A DNA stretch of 64,000 nt from Elusimicrobiota bacterium (lineage in GTDB: Bacteria; Elusimicrobiota; Elusimicrobia; UBA1565): assembly GCA_041660925.1 (NCBI GenBank), contig JBAZVI010000002.1, positions 372,001-436,000 on the forward strand. Reading direction: 5' to 3'. The translations under genes and the position numbers were made by a program. Below are positions 45,201 to 50,283 of this stretch, piece after piece. The stretch's first letter is position 1. Every line of letters starts with the position of its first letter. A model generated the notes under the pieces. It worked only from the letters and a program-made list of their open reading frames with translations. It was not told the origin of the DNA and did not search any database.

Positions 45201-46738
45201 GCTCGCTGACGGCGAACTGGTCGGCGAACGGGAACCCCGCCGGCACCGAATACTTCGTCGAGCGCTCGATCGACGCCGGCTTCATCAACGGGCTGGACTC
45301 CTCGGAATGGACCACCCAGACGAGCGCGACCTTCACCGCGCTCCAGCCCAACACCCTCTATTATCTGCGCGTTCGCGCGCGCAGTTCGCTGCTCGTGGAG
45401 ACGGCGCCGACGTCCCTTCCGACCGCCGCGACCCTCTCCCAGCTCCCTTCCGCCTACGCCCCCGGACCCGCGAGCAGCGCCTCGGTCTCCGTCTCCTGGG
45501 ACGCCGCCGGGAACCCCTCGGGGACGCAGTACTACGCGGAGCGGGCGACGAACGCGGGCTTCGGGGCGGGGCTCGGGAACTCGGGCTGGGTCGCTTCCTC
45601 CCCCTATGTCTTCACCGGCCTCTCGGCGAACACCACCTATTATTTCCGCGTCCACAGCCGCAACAGCGCGCTCGTCGAAGGAGACCTCGTCGCCCTCGGG
45701 ACTCTGCCGACCCTCTCCGCCGCACCCGCGTCGGTACGGCTCGCCGGCGTGAGCCCCAGCAGCGTCACGGTGCTGTGGACCGCGCTCCCCGCCGCGCCGC
45801 CTTCGGCGACCTGCGAGGGCTACGTCCTCAAGGTCTCGCCGAACTCCGATTTCGGCTCGACGGTCTACTCGTCCTCGACCCGGAGCCCGCTGGTCGCTTC
45901 CCTCTCGGTCGTGGGGCTGACCCCCGACACCGACTATTTCGTGCGGCTCGACGCGCTCAACTGGGACGGGAGCGCGAACACGACCTCGCTGGGACGGGTG
46001 CACACCTTCCTGGCCTACGAGTCCACCGTCCCGGTCGGCGGCGGAGACACCCATCTGGTCGTGACCCCTCCGACCCCGCAGATCTCGACGGTCCAGATCG
46101 ACGTCCCCTCCGGGGCGTTCCCGAGCGGGACGAAGATCACCGTGAACTCGACGCCCGTCACCGCCCTGCCCGCGGCGAACTGCAACCAGGCCGTCCTGCG
46201 CTCCATCGGCAGCGACGGCATCGAGCTCTCCGCCGAGGGCCTGCAGCCCTCCAAGCCCGTGACGGTCACGATGACCTTCGACCCCTCCGCCCTCCCGTCG
46301 GGGAGCGACCCGCGGAGCATCGTCATCGCGCGCTGGGTGCCTGAGAGCGGGCAGTGGACGATGCTCCCGACGAAAGTCGACCTCGAGGCGCGCACGGCCG
46401 CGGCGGAGACCAGCCACTTTTCGCGCTTCGCCCCCTTCGTCACGCAGGCGGCGGGCGCGCTGAGCTCGGTGCAGATCTTCCCGCTGCCCTGGGAGCAGAA
46501 CACCGGAGGCTCCTTCGACGCGCCGAAGATCACCTTCAGCAACCTTCCCTCCGAGACCACGGTCCGGATCTTCACGATCCTGGGGGAGTTCGTCTGGAGC
46601 GGCAGCGCCTCGCCGGGAGGCGTCGCGAGCTGGAACGGGACGACGCGCGGGGGCTTCCGCGTCGCGAGCGGGACTTATCTGGCCGTCATCGAAGGGGGCG
46701 GGAGCAAGGTCGTCCGCCGCCTGGTGGTGATCCGGTGA
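36293..46738 (+). CDS. Giant secreted S8 subtilase with ~28 Fn3-like repeats and sorting-type C-terminus
   Basis: 3,481 residues. A signal peptide (RVSLLIPLLGLLLLPYAAAP) and an I9-like propeptide (about 65-145) precede an S8 peptidase domain with catalytic Asp177 (IVDTGID), His247 (NGHGTHVSG) and Ser584 (GTSMATPV). From about residue 650 to 3230 there are Fn3-like repeats. A ZU5-like beta-sandwich follows (about 3240-3390; DVPSGAFPSGTKITV ... WTMLPTKVDL ... SHFSRFAPF). The last ~75 residues (VRIFTILGEFVWSG, ASWNGTTRGGFRVASGTYLAV) form a FlgD-Ig/type-A sorting-like domain. It is likely exported to the surface or medium. An in-frame TTG at 36287 is rejected because it sits between the -10 box and the ATG. 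Confidence 0.92.
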   Translation: MFPYARARTRVSLLIPLLGLLLLPYAAAPAAAAPRKGDATLHFLKGANREQRRALRKLFSLDPDAATPTVDVLIRLRGGARRKSDLQRSHGRMRFHSETEARGHEDRIVTATLPMDLLDELENDPDVAAIEPSVFLEPMMDVVKTSWTYGSYTMGVMQSTREVNGVDGTGVVVGIVDTGIDWSHKDFYVDGTHASRIQYIWDQTDAVGPNPSGYAYGSEWTKANIDAALTSGYYPPNGVREADTNGHGTHVSGTIAGDGTDTNGNEPAGTYTGMAPGADIIMVKSNLGSSQVADGVNYIVARARSLGKRCVINLSLGGQYGPHDGTGALDMAVASVGASTPVVVAMGNDHNKNTHALLNFSATASTTVTVSLSAGASFDYYQFWHPNGDAYSIEVSLTGVPGSIIATAGTNTTSTLGSTSIAIYNATNSGHPVNDKSIIVQLSQNPSITPTGATFVFTRTASGATGRVDGFSTNTSSFTSHRDYVMDIAEPATANNVIAVGAYRTKRCWRAQDGATYCYNGYTASDLGLMADFSSVGPTRDGRMKPLISAPGYGLVASLSTTTYTASNTWVSYDRRHRDMQGTSMATPVVVGAVALVLQANPAITVAEIKTLLQGTARADAAVGSAPNNVWGYGKLLGTPPPNGLPTMDGAATTAGLTNINWYWLANVTNHTYSRVRRASDDADLSGTLGYTIGSWNQTGLTQNTQYSVYVQHANTAQTRAAAPLTKWTLAAAPTSSAPSGITDHAVTCNWGVSGNPGGTEYYLEAATDAGFTTDLVNSGWVTGNSATFTGLLAAHLYYFRITGRNGAGVPTSTVNLPTANTIGTYTAPPTAITYTSVSDNAATLTWSLENLAETPLMVLSRAADFATTVSSGTGAVGQQTVTYNSLSPNATYYFKVKVSTASDENFSAVYTTVTRALPPASAGSVALGISSVAASWSDNGNPAGTEYYAERATDAGFTANLGNSGWTTALSCDFIGLSANVPYYLRVRARNAARTATAPTSLPTRATLAYPPSSAEPSGVGPNGASANWLANGNPGGTQYNAESALDPGFNTGLANTGWLAALTGAFGSLIPNTPYYFRVKARNADSVESEGTLLPSTVTLAAVPLAGATVIDESSVTVNWSANGNPAGTEYYAELATDQAFTENLYDSDPQPDLFCAFDGLPPNTTFYFRVRARNSAGSITAPADLPLGVTPVQPPAPLTPWVFITSVTASWDPLDNPPGTEFFAECASDAEFTQDLQNSGIITSDNYTFEGLDPDRQYFFRVGGRNWSGRTFEGVELPSVYTLPNQPTPLPLDGVTESEVVAHWGTAGNAPTTEYLAETLSGVGAFASSGWVAAPSFHFTGLVPNSTQYFQVRVRNTAALEGEPVVLGSTVTLALAPLAQAPDVFATSMTVRWGDNGNAAGTEYFAERATDAGFTTGLADSGWVAALSQDFAGLAPNATYYLRVRARNAARSPTAVVDLPRALTRAQDPTPLALSGIGTTAITANWGGGANPAGTEYLAERALDAGFGDGLSDSGWTTATSFAFGTLSVNTTYHFRVRSRNSERTSGDPVSLAAVSTLANAPDSAAPSVYGTSTTVRWGANGNPDGTEYYAERATDLGYTAGLGNSGWTTALTFDFTGLTPNTLYHLRVRSRSRSGTAGTPTDLSDILSASQPPAPGAPSAIGAAAVTANWSDNGNPGGTEYYAERSLDAGFTTGLANSGWTTSTNHPFAGLSVNTPYYFRVRSRNSALLEMGPIALPGTSTLANPPVSAAPSGITGDAIVANWTPNGNPSDTEYYVERARDAGFTTDHQNSGWVAANSYAFTGLQQNTQYFFQVTGRSKSGTTTAAVGLPSATTLDPTTPPPANIRYSAVGSASAALAWDLAYPAQSPLMVFAADPAFASPLSSATGSAGQTTTSFSSLTPDTTYFFKVKVSTAEDLCYSGAYSTHTLAVAPLAALPTAVTESSVTANWTGNGNPAWTEYSAERALDAGFVDGLMSYGWFVASSQKFSGLLPNTAYYFRVRARNVSRTSTAPTALASTVTFANPPVSSEPSSVSSFSVSALWGNNGNPAGTEYYAERALDSGFTTDLGASGWTSALGADLGGLACSTTYYFRVRARNSGGTPTAYTALPWKLTLPADTRPPSNIAFSGLTTTALTAGWTLENSNQTPLLALSAVSDFSTTVSSALGSVGQSAATYLTLSPNTTYWFKLKVSTASDAFYSPVVSTITLAGVPASAAPSGVSANAVTANWLANGNPAGTEYYAEAASDAGFTSGVTGSGWTSALGYAFSGFTPNSARYFRVRARNASKASTATTALPGVTTLPDVPGSASPVSVASMSVVVAWTANANPGGTEYLAERATNPGFTTGLADSGWTTALLWSFSGLTPNTLYYFRVRARNAAAAESAVVSLPSATTMPPESPAPTSIAFSGIGPTSLTASWVLESLNESPLMALSVNSSFFPTVSSGTGGVGQQSVSYASLAPNTTYFFKVKVSTAADYYYSATYSTMTQAQVPLSAAPSGVTSSVVAANWTANGNPLSTLFYAERATDPAFTTGLGNSGWTSAYTCSFGTLSPDTTYYFRARARNFAGTPTSWTVLPTTQTRVNEPVADAATGVASDSITVNWQTNGNPEWTRYYAERATNAGFTTGLGNSGWVAASSFTFGGLAANTPHYFRVRARNGAGTESIVVPMNTVVTLTFSPLSAASVVASPSAVTANWLANGNPGGTSYLAEASLDAGFTSVVADSGWVAALTADFSSLSPDTLYYLRVRSRNSVSVAGPATALPSARTLAFAPSPASPSGVGAYAFTANWGANGNPAATQYYAERALDAGFTTGVAASGWVSATSFPFTGLAAATGYFVRVKARNGAAVETAYTALPSVTTLPPYTPPPGGIGFTAVGSNSLTLSWTLGSLDEAPLMVLSTDPSFATTVSSGAGSAGQETVAYGALTSNTPYYFKVKITTAADVYYSAVYSTVTLARAPASAAVTSVAVSSLTANWSANGNPAGTEYFVERSIDAGFINGLDSSEWTTQTSATFTALQPNTLYYLRVRARSSLLVETAPTSLPTAATLSQLPSAYAPGPASSASVSVSWDAAGNPSGTQYYAERATNAGFGAGLGNSGWVASSPYVFTGLSANTTYYFRVHSRNSALVEGDLVALGTLPTLSAAPASVRLAGVSPSSVTVLWTALPAAPPSATCEGYVLKVSPNSDFGSTVYSSSTRSPLVASLSVVGLTPDTDYFVRLDALNWDGSANTTSLGRVHTFLAYESTVPVGGGDTHLVVTPPTPQISTVQIDVPSGAFPSGTKITVNSTPVTALPAANCNQAVLRSIGSDGIELSAEGLQPSKPVTVTMTFDPSALPSGSDPRSIVIARWVPESGQWTMLPTKVDLEARTAAAETSHFSRFAPFVTQAAGALSSVQIFPLPWEQNTGGSFDAPKITFSNLPSETTVRIFTILGEFVWSGSASPGGVASWNGTTRGGFRVASGTYLAVIEGGGSKVVRRLVVIR
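38500..46010 (+). repeat. Array of Fn3-like repeats in two alternating classes
   Basis: By eye there are 21 A-type units (NGNPxGTEYYAERAxD-GF ... SGW ... NTxYYFRVRARN) and 5 B-type units (PLMVLS ... GQxTVxY ... YFFKVKVSTAxDxYYS), plus one C-type unit at the end. Order: A1 B A2-A11 B A12-A13 B A14-A15 B A16-A19 B A20-A21 C. Each unit is about 260-270 bp. The copies are divergent at the DNA level. Confidence 0.85.
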
Positions 46739-46741
46739 CGC

Positions 46742-46842
46742 GCGCGCGGGCGTTCTCCTCTCGCGCCGCACTCCGGGGTCTCAGGGGGGCCCCCGGCGGT
46801 GCGCGCGCGCGGACGTTCTCCTCTCGCGCCGCACTCCGGGGT
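46742..46842 (+). repeat. In-frame 63-bp-period direct repeat before the PorV-like gene
   Basis: A 38-bp word (46742-46779) recurs at 46805-46842 with one mismatch. Core: CGTTCTCCTCTCGCGCCGCA. In the PorV frame both copies encode FSSRAALRG. It separates the subtilase stop from the PorV ATG. Confidence 0.85.
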
Positions 46843-46863
46843 ATGGACCGGGTCCCCGGAGTG
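46832..46863 (+). promoter_or_regulatory. Hairpin with the PorV-like ATG in its loop
   Basis: CACTCCGGGG (46832-46841) and CCCCGGAGTG (46854-46863) form a perfect 10-bp stem with a 12-nt loop that holds the start codon (46843-46845). It could limit translation or act after the subtilase message. Confidence 0.6.
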
Positions 46864-47895
46864 GGAAGATTGCTGCTCGCGCTGCTGGCCGCTTGCGCGG
46901 CGCCCCTGCACGCCTTCACGAGCAACACGGGCGGAGCTTCCGCGCAGTTCCTGCGCGTGGGGGTCGGGGCGCGGGCGCTCGGCATGGGAGAGGCCTACGG
47001 GCCGGTCGCCGAGGGCGCCGAGTCGATCTACTGGAACCCCGCCGGCTCGGCGATGCTTCAGGGCCCGGACCTCGCCTATTCGCACTCCGAGTCCATGACC
47101 TTCTTCCACCACGACTACCTCGCCTACGCGCACCCCGTGCGCGCGCTGCGCGGGACGCTCGGGGTCTCCGGGGCCTTCTTCTACCAGGATTCCCTCAATG
47201 CGGTGGACAACACGAACCGGACGGTGGGCTCTTTCCAGCCGCACAGCGAGGTGCTCTCCCTCTCCTACGCGCGCGCCTTCGACATCGACGACGAGGCGCT
47301 CACCCGCGACCGCGAGTACTTCGGTCCCATGTGGAACCATCCGGGCGCGGTGCGCCCCCTCTACCCGGAGGAGGACTTCTGGCACGGACGCCTCGCCTTC
47401 GGCTTCGCCGGGAAGTACGTCAAGGAGACGCTCTACCGCCGCTCCGCCTCGGCCCTGGCCCTCGACGGGGGCATCCTCTACCGCCACCACGACTACGAGC
47501 GGCTGCATGCCAGCCTCGTCTTCCGCAACCTCGGCACGGCGATGCGCTTCATCCAGGAGAGCGAGAAGCTCCCGCTGGAGCTCGCCGGCGGCCTCTCCTA
47601 CGACGCGCGCTTCTCCGCGGACCGCCGAGTCCTCCTCGCCGTGGAAGCCGCGCAGCCCTACTACGGGCCGCCCTACGGGAAGGTCGGCGCGGAGTACTCC
47701 GCGCCGGTCTCGGACCGCTACACGATGGCCTTCCGCCTGGGCTACAAGACCGTGAGCCTCGCGGAGCTCGGCCCGCTGGCGGGGCTGACCGCCGGGGTCG
47801 GCGTCGGGACCCAGCGGCTCTCTCTCGACTTCGGCTTCCAGCTGCTCGGAGACCTCGGCGAGTCCTATCGCCTCGGCGCGAACATCCGCTTCTGA
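46843..47895 (+). CDS. PorV/PorQ-family (UPF0164) outer-membrane protein
   Basis: 350 residues. A signal peptide (VGRLLLALLAACAAPLHA) is followed by GGASAQFLRVGVGARALGMGEAY and AEGAESIYWNPAGSAML, the hallmark N-terminus of PorV/PorQ beta-barrels (FadL-like fold). It ends in RLGANIRF with a C-terminal Phe, a typical barrel-assembly signal. In Bacteroidetes PorV carries type IX cargo from the translocon to the attachment complex. Here it directly follows a giant protease with a CTD-like domain. A GTG at 46735, overlapping the subtilase stop, would add 36 residues before the signal peptide and is less likely. Confidence 0.87.
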   Translation: MDRVPGVGRLLLALLAACAAPLHAFTSNTGGASAQFLRVGVGARALGMGEAYGPVAEGAESIYWNPAGSAMLQGPDLAYSHSESMTFFHHDYLAYAHPVRALRGTLGVSGAFFYQDSLNAVDNTNRTVGSFQPHSEVLSLSYARAFDIDDEALTRDREYFGPMWNHPGAVRPLYPEEDFWHGRLAFGFAGKYVKETLYRRSASALALDGGILYRHHDYERLHASLVFRNLGTAMRFIQESEKLPLELAGGLSYDARFSADRRVLLAVEAAQPYYGPPYGKVGAEYSAPVSDRYTMAFRLGYKTVSLAELGPLAGLTAGVGVGTQRLSLDFGFQLLGDLGESYRLGANIRF

Positions 47896-47897
47896 TC

Positions 47898-47920
47898 GGG
47901 AATCCCCTGCGGGGGTCCCC
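47898..47920. terminator. Imperfect hairpin between convergent genes
   Basis: GGGAATCCCC, loop TGC, GGGGGTCCCC: 10 positions with one mismatch and one G-T pair, lying 2 bp after the PorV stop. Related to the GGGAATCCC palindromes elsewhere in the window. Confidence 0.55.
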
Positions 47921-47925
47921 GGCGC

Positions 47926-48150
47926 TTACTTCGACTGCTCCTCGCCGGCGGCGAGCTCATCTTCCCGCGCTTTGCCGGCCGCGCCGTAGGTTGCGGCCGC
48001 TGCTTTGGCCTTGTCGACGTCGGTCTTCAGGCCGTCGGCGTAGCGGGTCGCGGCGTTGTCGACCTTCTCCTCCTTCTTCGCCTCCGGGGGCGCTCCTTTC
48101 GAGCAGGCGCCGGCGAGCAGCAGCAGGGCGACGAACAGACGTCGGACCAT
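47926..48150 (-). CDS. Small predicted lipoprotein
   Basis: 74 residues. VRRLFVALLLLAGACSKG is a lipoprotein signal peptide with the likely lipidated Cys at 16. A Lys/Glu/Ala-rich, probably helical segment follows (AKKEEKVDNAATRYADGLKTDVDKAKAAAATY). No family is recognised. It resembles small envelope lipoproteins. It has a strong AAGGAGG Shine-Dalgarno and a -10 element (TATGAT) 20 nt before the ATG, so it is not leaderless, unlike its divergent neighbour. Confidence 0.7.
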   Translation of the reverse strand: MVRRLFVALLLLAGACSKGAPPEAKKEEKVDNAATRYADGLKTDVDKAKAAAATYGAAGKAREDELAAGEEQSK

Positions 48151-48170
48151 GGTCCCTCCTTGCGAACCGC

Positions 48171-48188
48171 ATCATAGCCGATTACAAT
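48171..48188. promoter_or_regulatory. Divergent -10 elements
   Basis: Minus strand TATGAT (complement of 48171-48176) serves the lipoprotein gene. Plus strand TACAAT (48183-48188) lies exactly 6 nt before the ATG at 48195. Confidence 0.55.
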
Positions 48189-48194
48189 GGGCGT

Positions 48195-48554
48195 ATGATC
48201 GATTGGAAGGCGGCGACCGACGAGCCGAAGACCCCGGAAGGGGCCGCGGCGGGCGTCCGGACCCTGTCCATGGCTTTCCTCGGCGTGGGCGGCCTCGACG
48301 CCCTCATCGGCCTCGCCCGACCCTGGGCCCTGGTGGACGCGGCCATCCTCCTGGGCCTCGGACTCGCCCTTCGCCTCCGGCTCAGCCCCTACGCCGCGCT
48401 CGCGCTCGTCCTCTACTGCGCCGCCGCCGTCGTCTCCTCCGCGGTGAGCGGAGACCTCTTCCTCGTCCCGGCGCTTCTCCTCGGCCTCGCCCTGCGCGCG
48501 CTCGTGCTCTGCTCCAAGCGCCGCCGCCTGCTCGCTCCTGGCTCCTCCTCCTAG
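48195..48554 (+). CDS. Small membrane protein (hypothetical)
   Basis: 119 residues with three or four hydrophobic segments (GVRTLSMAFLGVGGLDALIGL, WALVDAAILLGLGLALRL, YAALALVLYCAAAVVSSAVSG, LFLVPALLLGLALRALVLC). The C-terminus is basic. No family recognised. TACAAT plus 6 nt precedes the ATG, predicting a leaderless mRNA. A 21-bp hairpin follows the gene. Confidence 0.68.
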   Translation: MIDWKAATDEPKTPEGAAAGVRTLSMAFLGVGGLDALIGLARPWALVDAAILLGLGLALRLRLSPYAALALVLYCAAAVVSSAVSGDLFLVPALLLGLALRALVLCSKRRRLLAPGSSS

Positions 48555-48563
48555 GCGCTCGTC

Positions 48564-48612
48564 CAGCAAAGACGAAGGGCCGCCGATGACGGGCGGCCCT
48601 TCGTCTTTGCTG
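48564..48612. terminator. 21-bp perfect bidirectional terminator hairpin
   Basis: The arms 48564-48584 (CAGCAAAGACGAAGGGCCGC...) and 48592-48612 are exact complements with a 7-nt loop, between convergent genes. The CTTTGC end supplies a short T run on each strand. Confidence 0.8.
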
Positions 48613-48616
48613 CCGC

Positions 48617-49288
48617 TTATGAGAGTTTGGCCTTCAGCTCCTTCACCTTCCCGTTGATGCGGGCGACGTGCTTGATGCGCAGCTCGACGTCCATGTCGAG
48701 CGCCTTGAGGTAGGTCAGCGCCTCCTGGTAGAGAGCCAGCGCCTCGGCGTTGGAGCCCCTCGCCTCCTCGTTGCGGGCCCGGAGGAGGCGTCCGTCGAGC
48801 TCGATCTGGAGCACCGCGTCGCGGATCTTGCGCTCCAGGGCGTGCAGGGCATCCTTCTTCTCGGCCTTCTCGCGGTAGTCGGCCAGGCGCAGGAGCAGGT
48901 CGCTGTACACCTTCGTCTTCGCGGCGGCGTCCTCGGCGCTCACGACGCGGGCCAGGGCGGAGTCCGTCTCCTGCTGAGCGGTCTCGAGCAGGAGCGCGTC
49001 GAGCTGCTCGCGGCGCCTCTGATGCTCGTCCTTCGGCGAGCCCTCGATGGTCGGGATGCCCTTCTCCTCGTACTTCGAGAGCGCCTCGAGGTCCTTGAGC
49101 ATCTCCTCGATGCGCGCCAGGCGGGTGTGCGGGTTGACCGTGTGGTCGGCGCGGTCGAGCGCGTCGCGCATGTGCTGCTTGCGCTGCGTGATCTCCATGC
49201 CGACGATGTGCGCGCAGTTCCCGCAGAGTCCCGCGGGGTTCAGCGCGAAGAACCAGCCCGAGCAGCCGCAGTACTTGCAGTGGGTCAT
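48617..49288 (-). CDS. Zinc-ribbon / helical-repeat protein
   Basis: 223 residues; the ATG overlaps the stop of the dehydrogenase gene (ATGA). An N-terminal zinc ribbon (CKYCGCSGWFFALNPAGLCGNC) is followed by long charged helices (ITQRKQHMRDALDRADHTVN, RRREQLDALLLETAQQ) and a TPR-like end (NAEALALYQEALTYLKALDMD). No named family is recognised. The arrangement suggests a cytosolic adaptor. Co-transcribed with the alcohol dehydrogenase. Confidence 0.7.
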   Translation of the reverse strand: MTHCKYCGCSGWFFALNPAGLCGNCAHIVGMEITQRKQHMRDALDRADHTVNPHTRLARIEEMLKDLEALSKYEEKGIPTIEGSPKDEHQRRREQLDALLLETAQQETDSALARVVSAEDAAAKTKVYSDLLLRLADYREKAEKKDALHALERKIRDAVLQIELDGRLLRARNEEARGSNAEALALYQEALTYLKALDMDVELRIKHVARINGKVKELKAKLS

Positions 49289-50277
49289 GAAACCCTCAAG
49301 ACCATGCGATAGCGCGCCTTGCCGCGGCGGACCCGCTCGACGGCCGCGTTGACCTCCCCCATCGGGACCGTCTCGGTCAGAGCGCAGACCCCCTTGCGCG
49401 CGGCGAAGGCGAGCATGTCCTCGATGTCCCGCCGGCTGCCGATGGGGCTGCCGCAGATGCTCTTGCGCCCTCCGATGAGCGCCAGGACCGGGAGCTGCAG
49501 GGGCGCGGGGGACGCGCCCACGAAGCAGAGGCGGCCCTCCGGCCGCAGAGCCGCGACGAAGGACCCCCAGTCGAGGTCGGCCGTGACGGCGGAGAGTATG
49601 AAGTCGTAGGCCCCGCGCGCGGGCTTCTGCCCGCAGACGAAGTGCGCGGCGCCGAAGGACCGCGCCTCCTTCTCCTTGTCGGGAGAAGTGGAGAACACCG
49701 TCACCTCCGCGCCCCGCTTGGCCGCGAACTGCACGCCCAGGTGCCCGAGCCCGCCCAGGCCCAGGACCGCGCAGCGGGTGCCCTTGCCCACGCAGTAGTG
49801 CTTGAGCGGGGAGTAGACCGTGATGCCGCCGCAGAGCAGCGGGGCGGCGGTCTCGGAGGAGAGCTTCTCGGGCAGGGCGAAGGCGAAGCGGCCGTCGGCG
49901 CGGACGCGGTCGGCGAAGCCCCCGTGATGGCCGACGCAGGTGGCCCGGCTCTTCGAACAGTAGTTCTCGTCGCCCTGCTCGCAGTACTCGCAGTCCATGC
50001 AGGAGCCGCACTGCCAGCCGATGCCCACCCGCATGCCCTCCTTCAGGTGGCGCACCGCCTTCCCTCGCGCGACGACCGTACCGACGATCTCGTGGCCGGG
50101 GACGAGCGGGTACTTCGAGATGCCCCAGTCGTCGTCGATGAGATGGACGTCGCTGTGGCAGATGCCGCAGTGAGTGACCGCGACCTCCACCTCATCGGGT
50201 CCGAGCGGCCCGGGCTCGTAGCTCCAGGGCGCGAGGGCGGCCTTCGCGGCCTTCGCGGCGTAGGCGTTGACGTTCAT
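49285..50277 (-). CDS. Zinc-dependent alcohol dehydrogenase
   Basis: 330 residues, MDR superfamily, cinnamyl-alcohol-dehydrogenase-like branch. Catalytic zinc ligands: Cys and His in VTHCGICHSD and GHEIVG. Structural zinc: CGSCMDCEYCEQGDENYC. The cofactor site is LGLGGLGHLGVQFA, and the following FSTSPDKEKEA (Ser after the second strand) suggests NADP(H). It probably reduces aldehydes to alcohols. It lies between the CDF transporter and the zinc-ribbon gene on the minus strand with tight spacing. Confidence 0.9.
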   Translation of the reverse strand: MNVNAYAAKAAKAALAPWSYEPGPLGPDEVEVAVTHCGICHSDVHLIDDDWGISKYPLVPGHEIVGTVVARGKAVRHLKEGMRVGIGWQCGSCMDCEYCEQGDENYCSKSRATCVGHHGGFADRVRADGRFAFALPEKLSSETAAPLLCGGITVYSPLKHYCVGKGTRCAVLGLGGLGHLGVQFAAKRGAEVTVFSTSPDKEKEARSFGAAHFVCGQKPARGAYDFILSAVTADLDWGSFVAALRPEGRLCFVGASPAPLQLPVLALIGGRKSICGSPIGSRRDIEDMLAFAARKGVCALTETVPMGEVNAAVERVRRGKARYRMVLRVS

Positions 50278-50283
50278 GTCCCC

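Noticed and set aside
38500..46010. Repeated DNA that might be a CRISPR array or minisatellite
   Set aside because: Units are ~265 bp, divergent and in frame, encoding Fn3-like domains; no short identical repeats with unique spacers.
36730..46344. A 3,200-codon open frame overlapping the subtilase, and long minus-strand frames such as 43625-46771
   Set aside because: Arg/Pro/Ala-rich shadow frames caused by high GC. The subtilase frame has catalytic motifs, repeats and a promoter; the others have none.
46735..46842. GTG at 46735 as the PorV-like start
   Set aside because: It would place 36 Arg-rich residues before a normal signal peptide; ATG 46843 gives a proper N-terminus. Kept as an alternative because the GTGA overlap is typical here.
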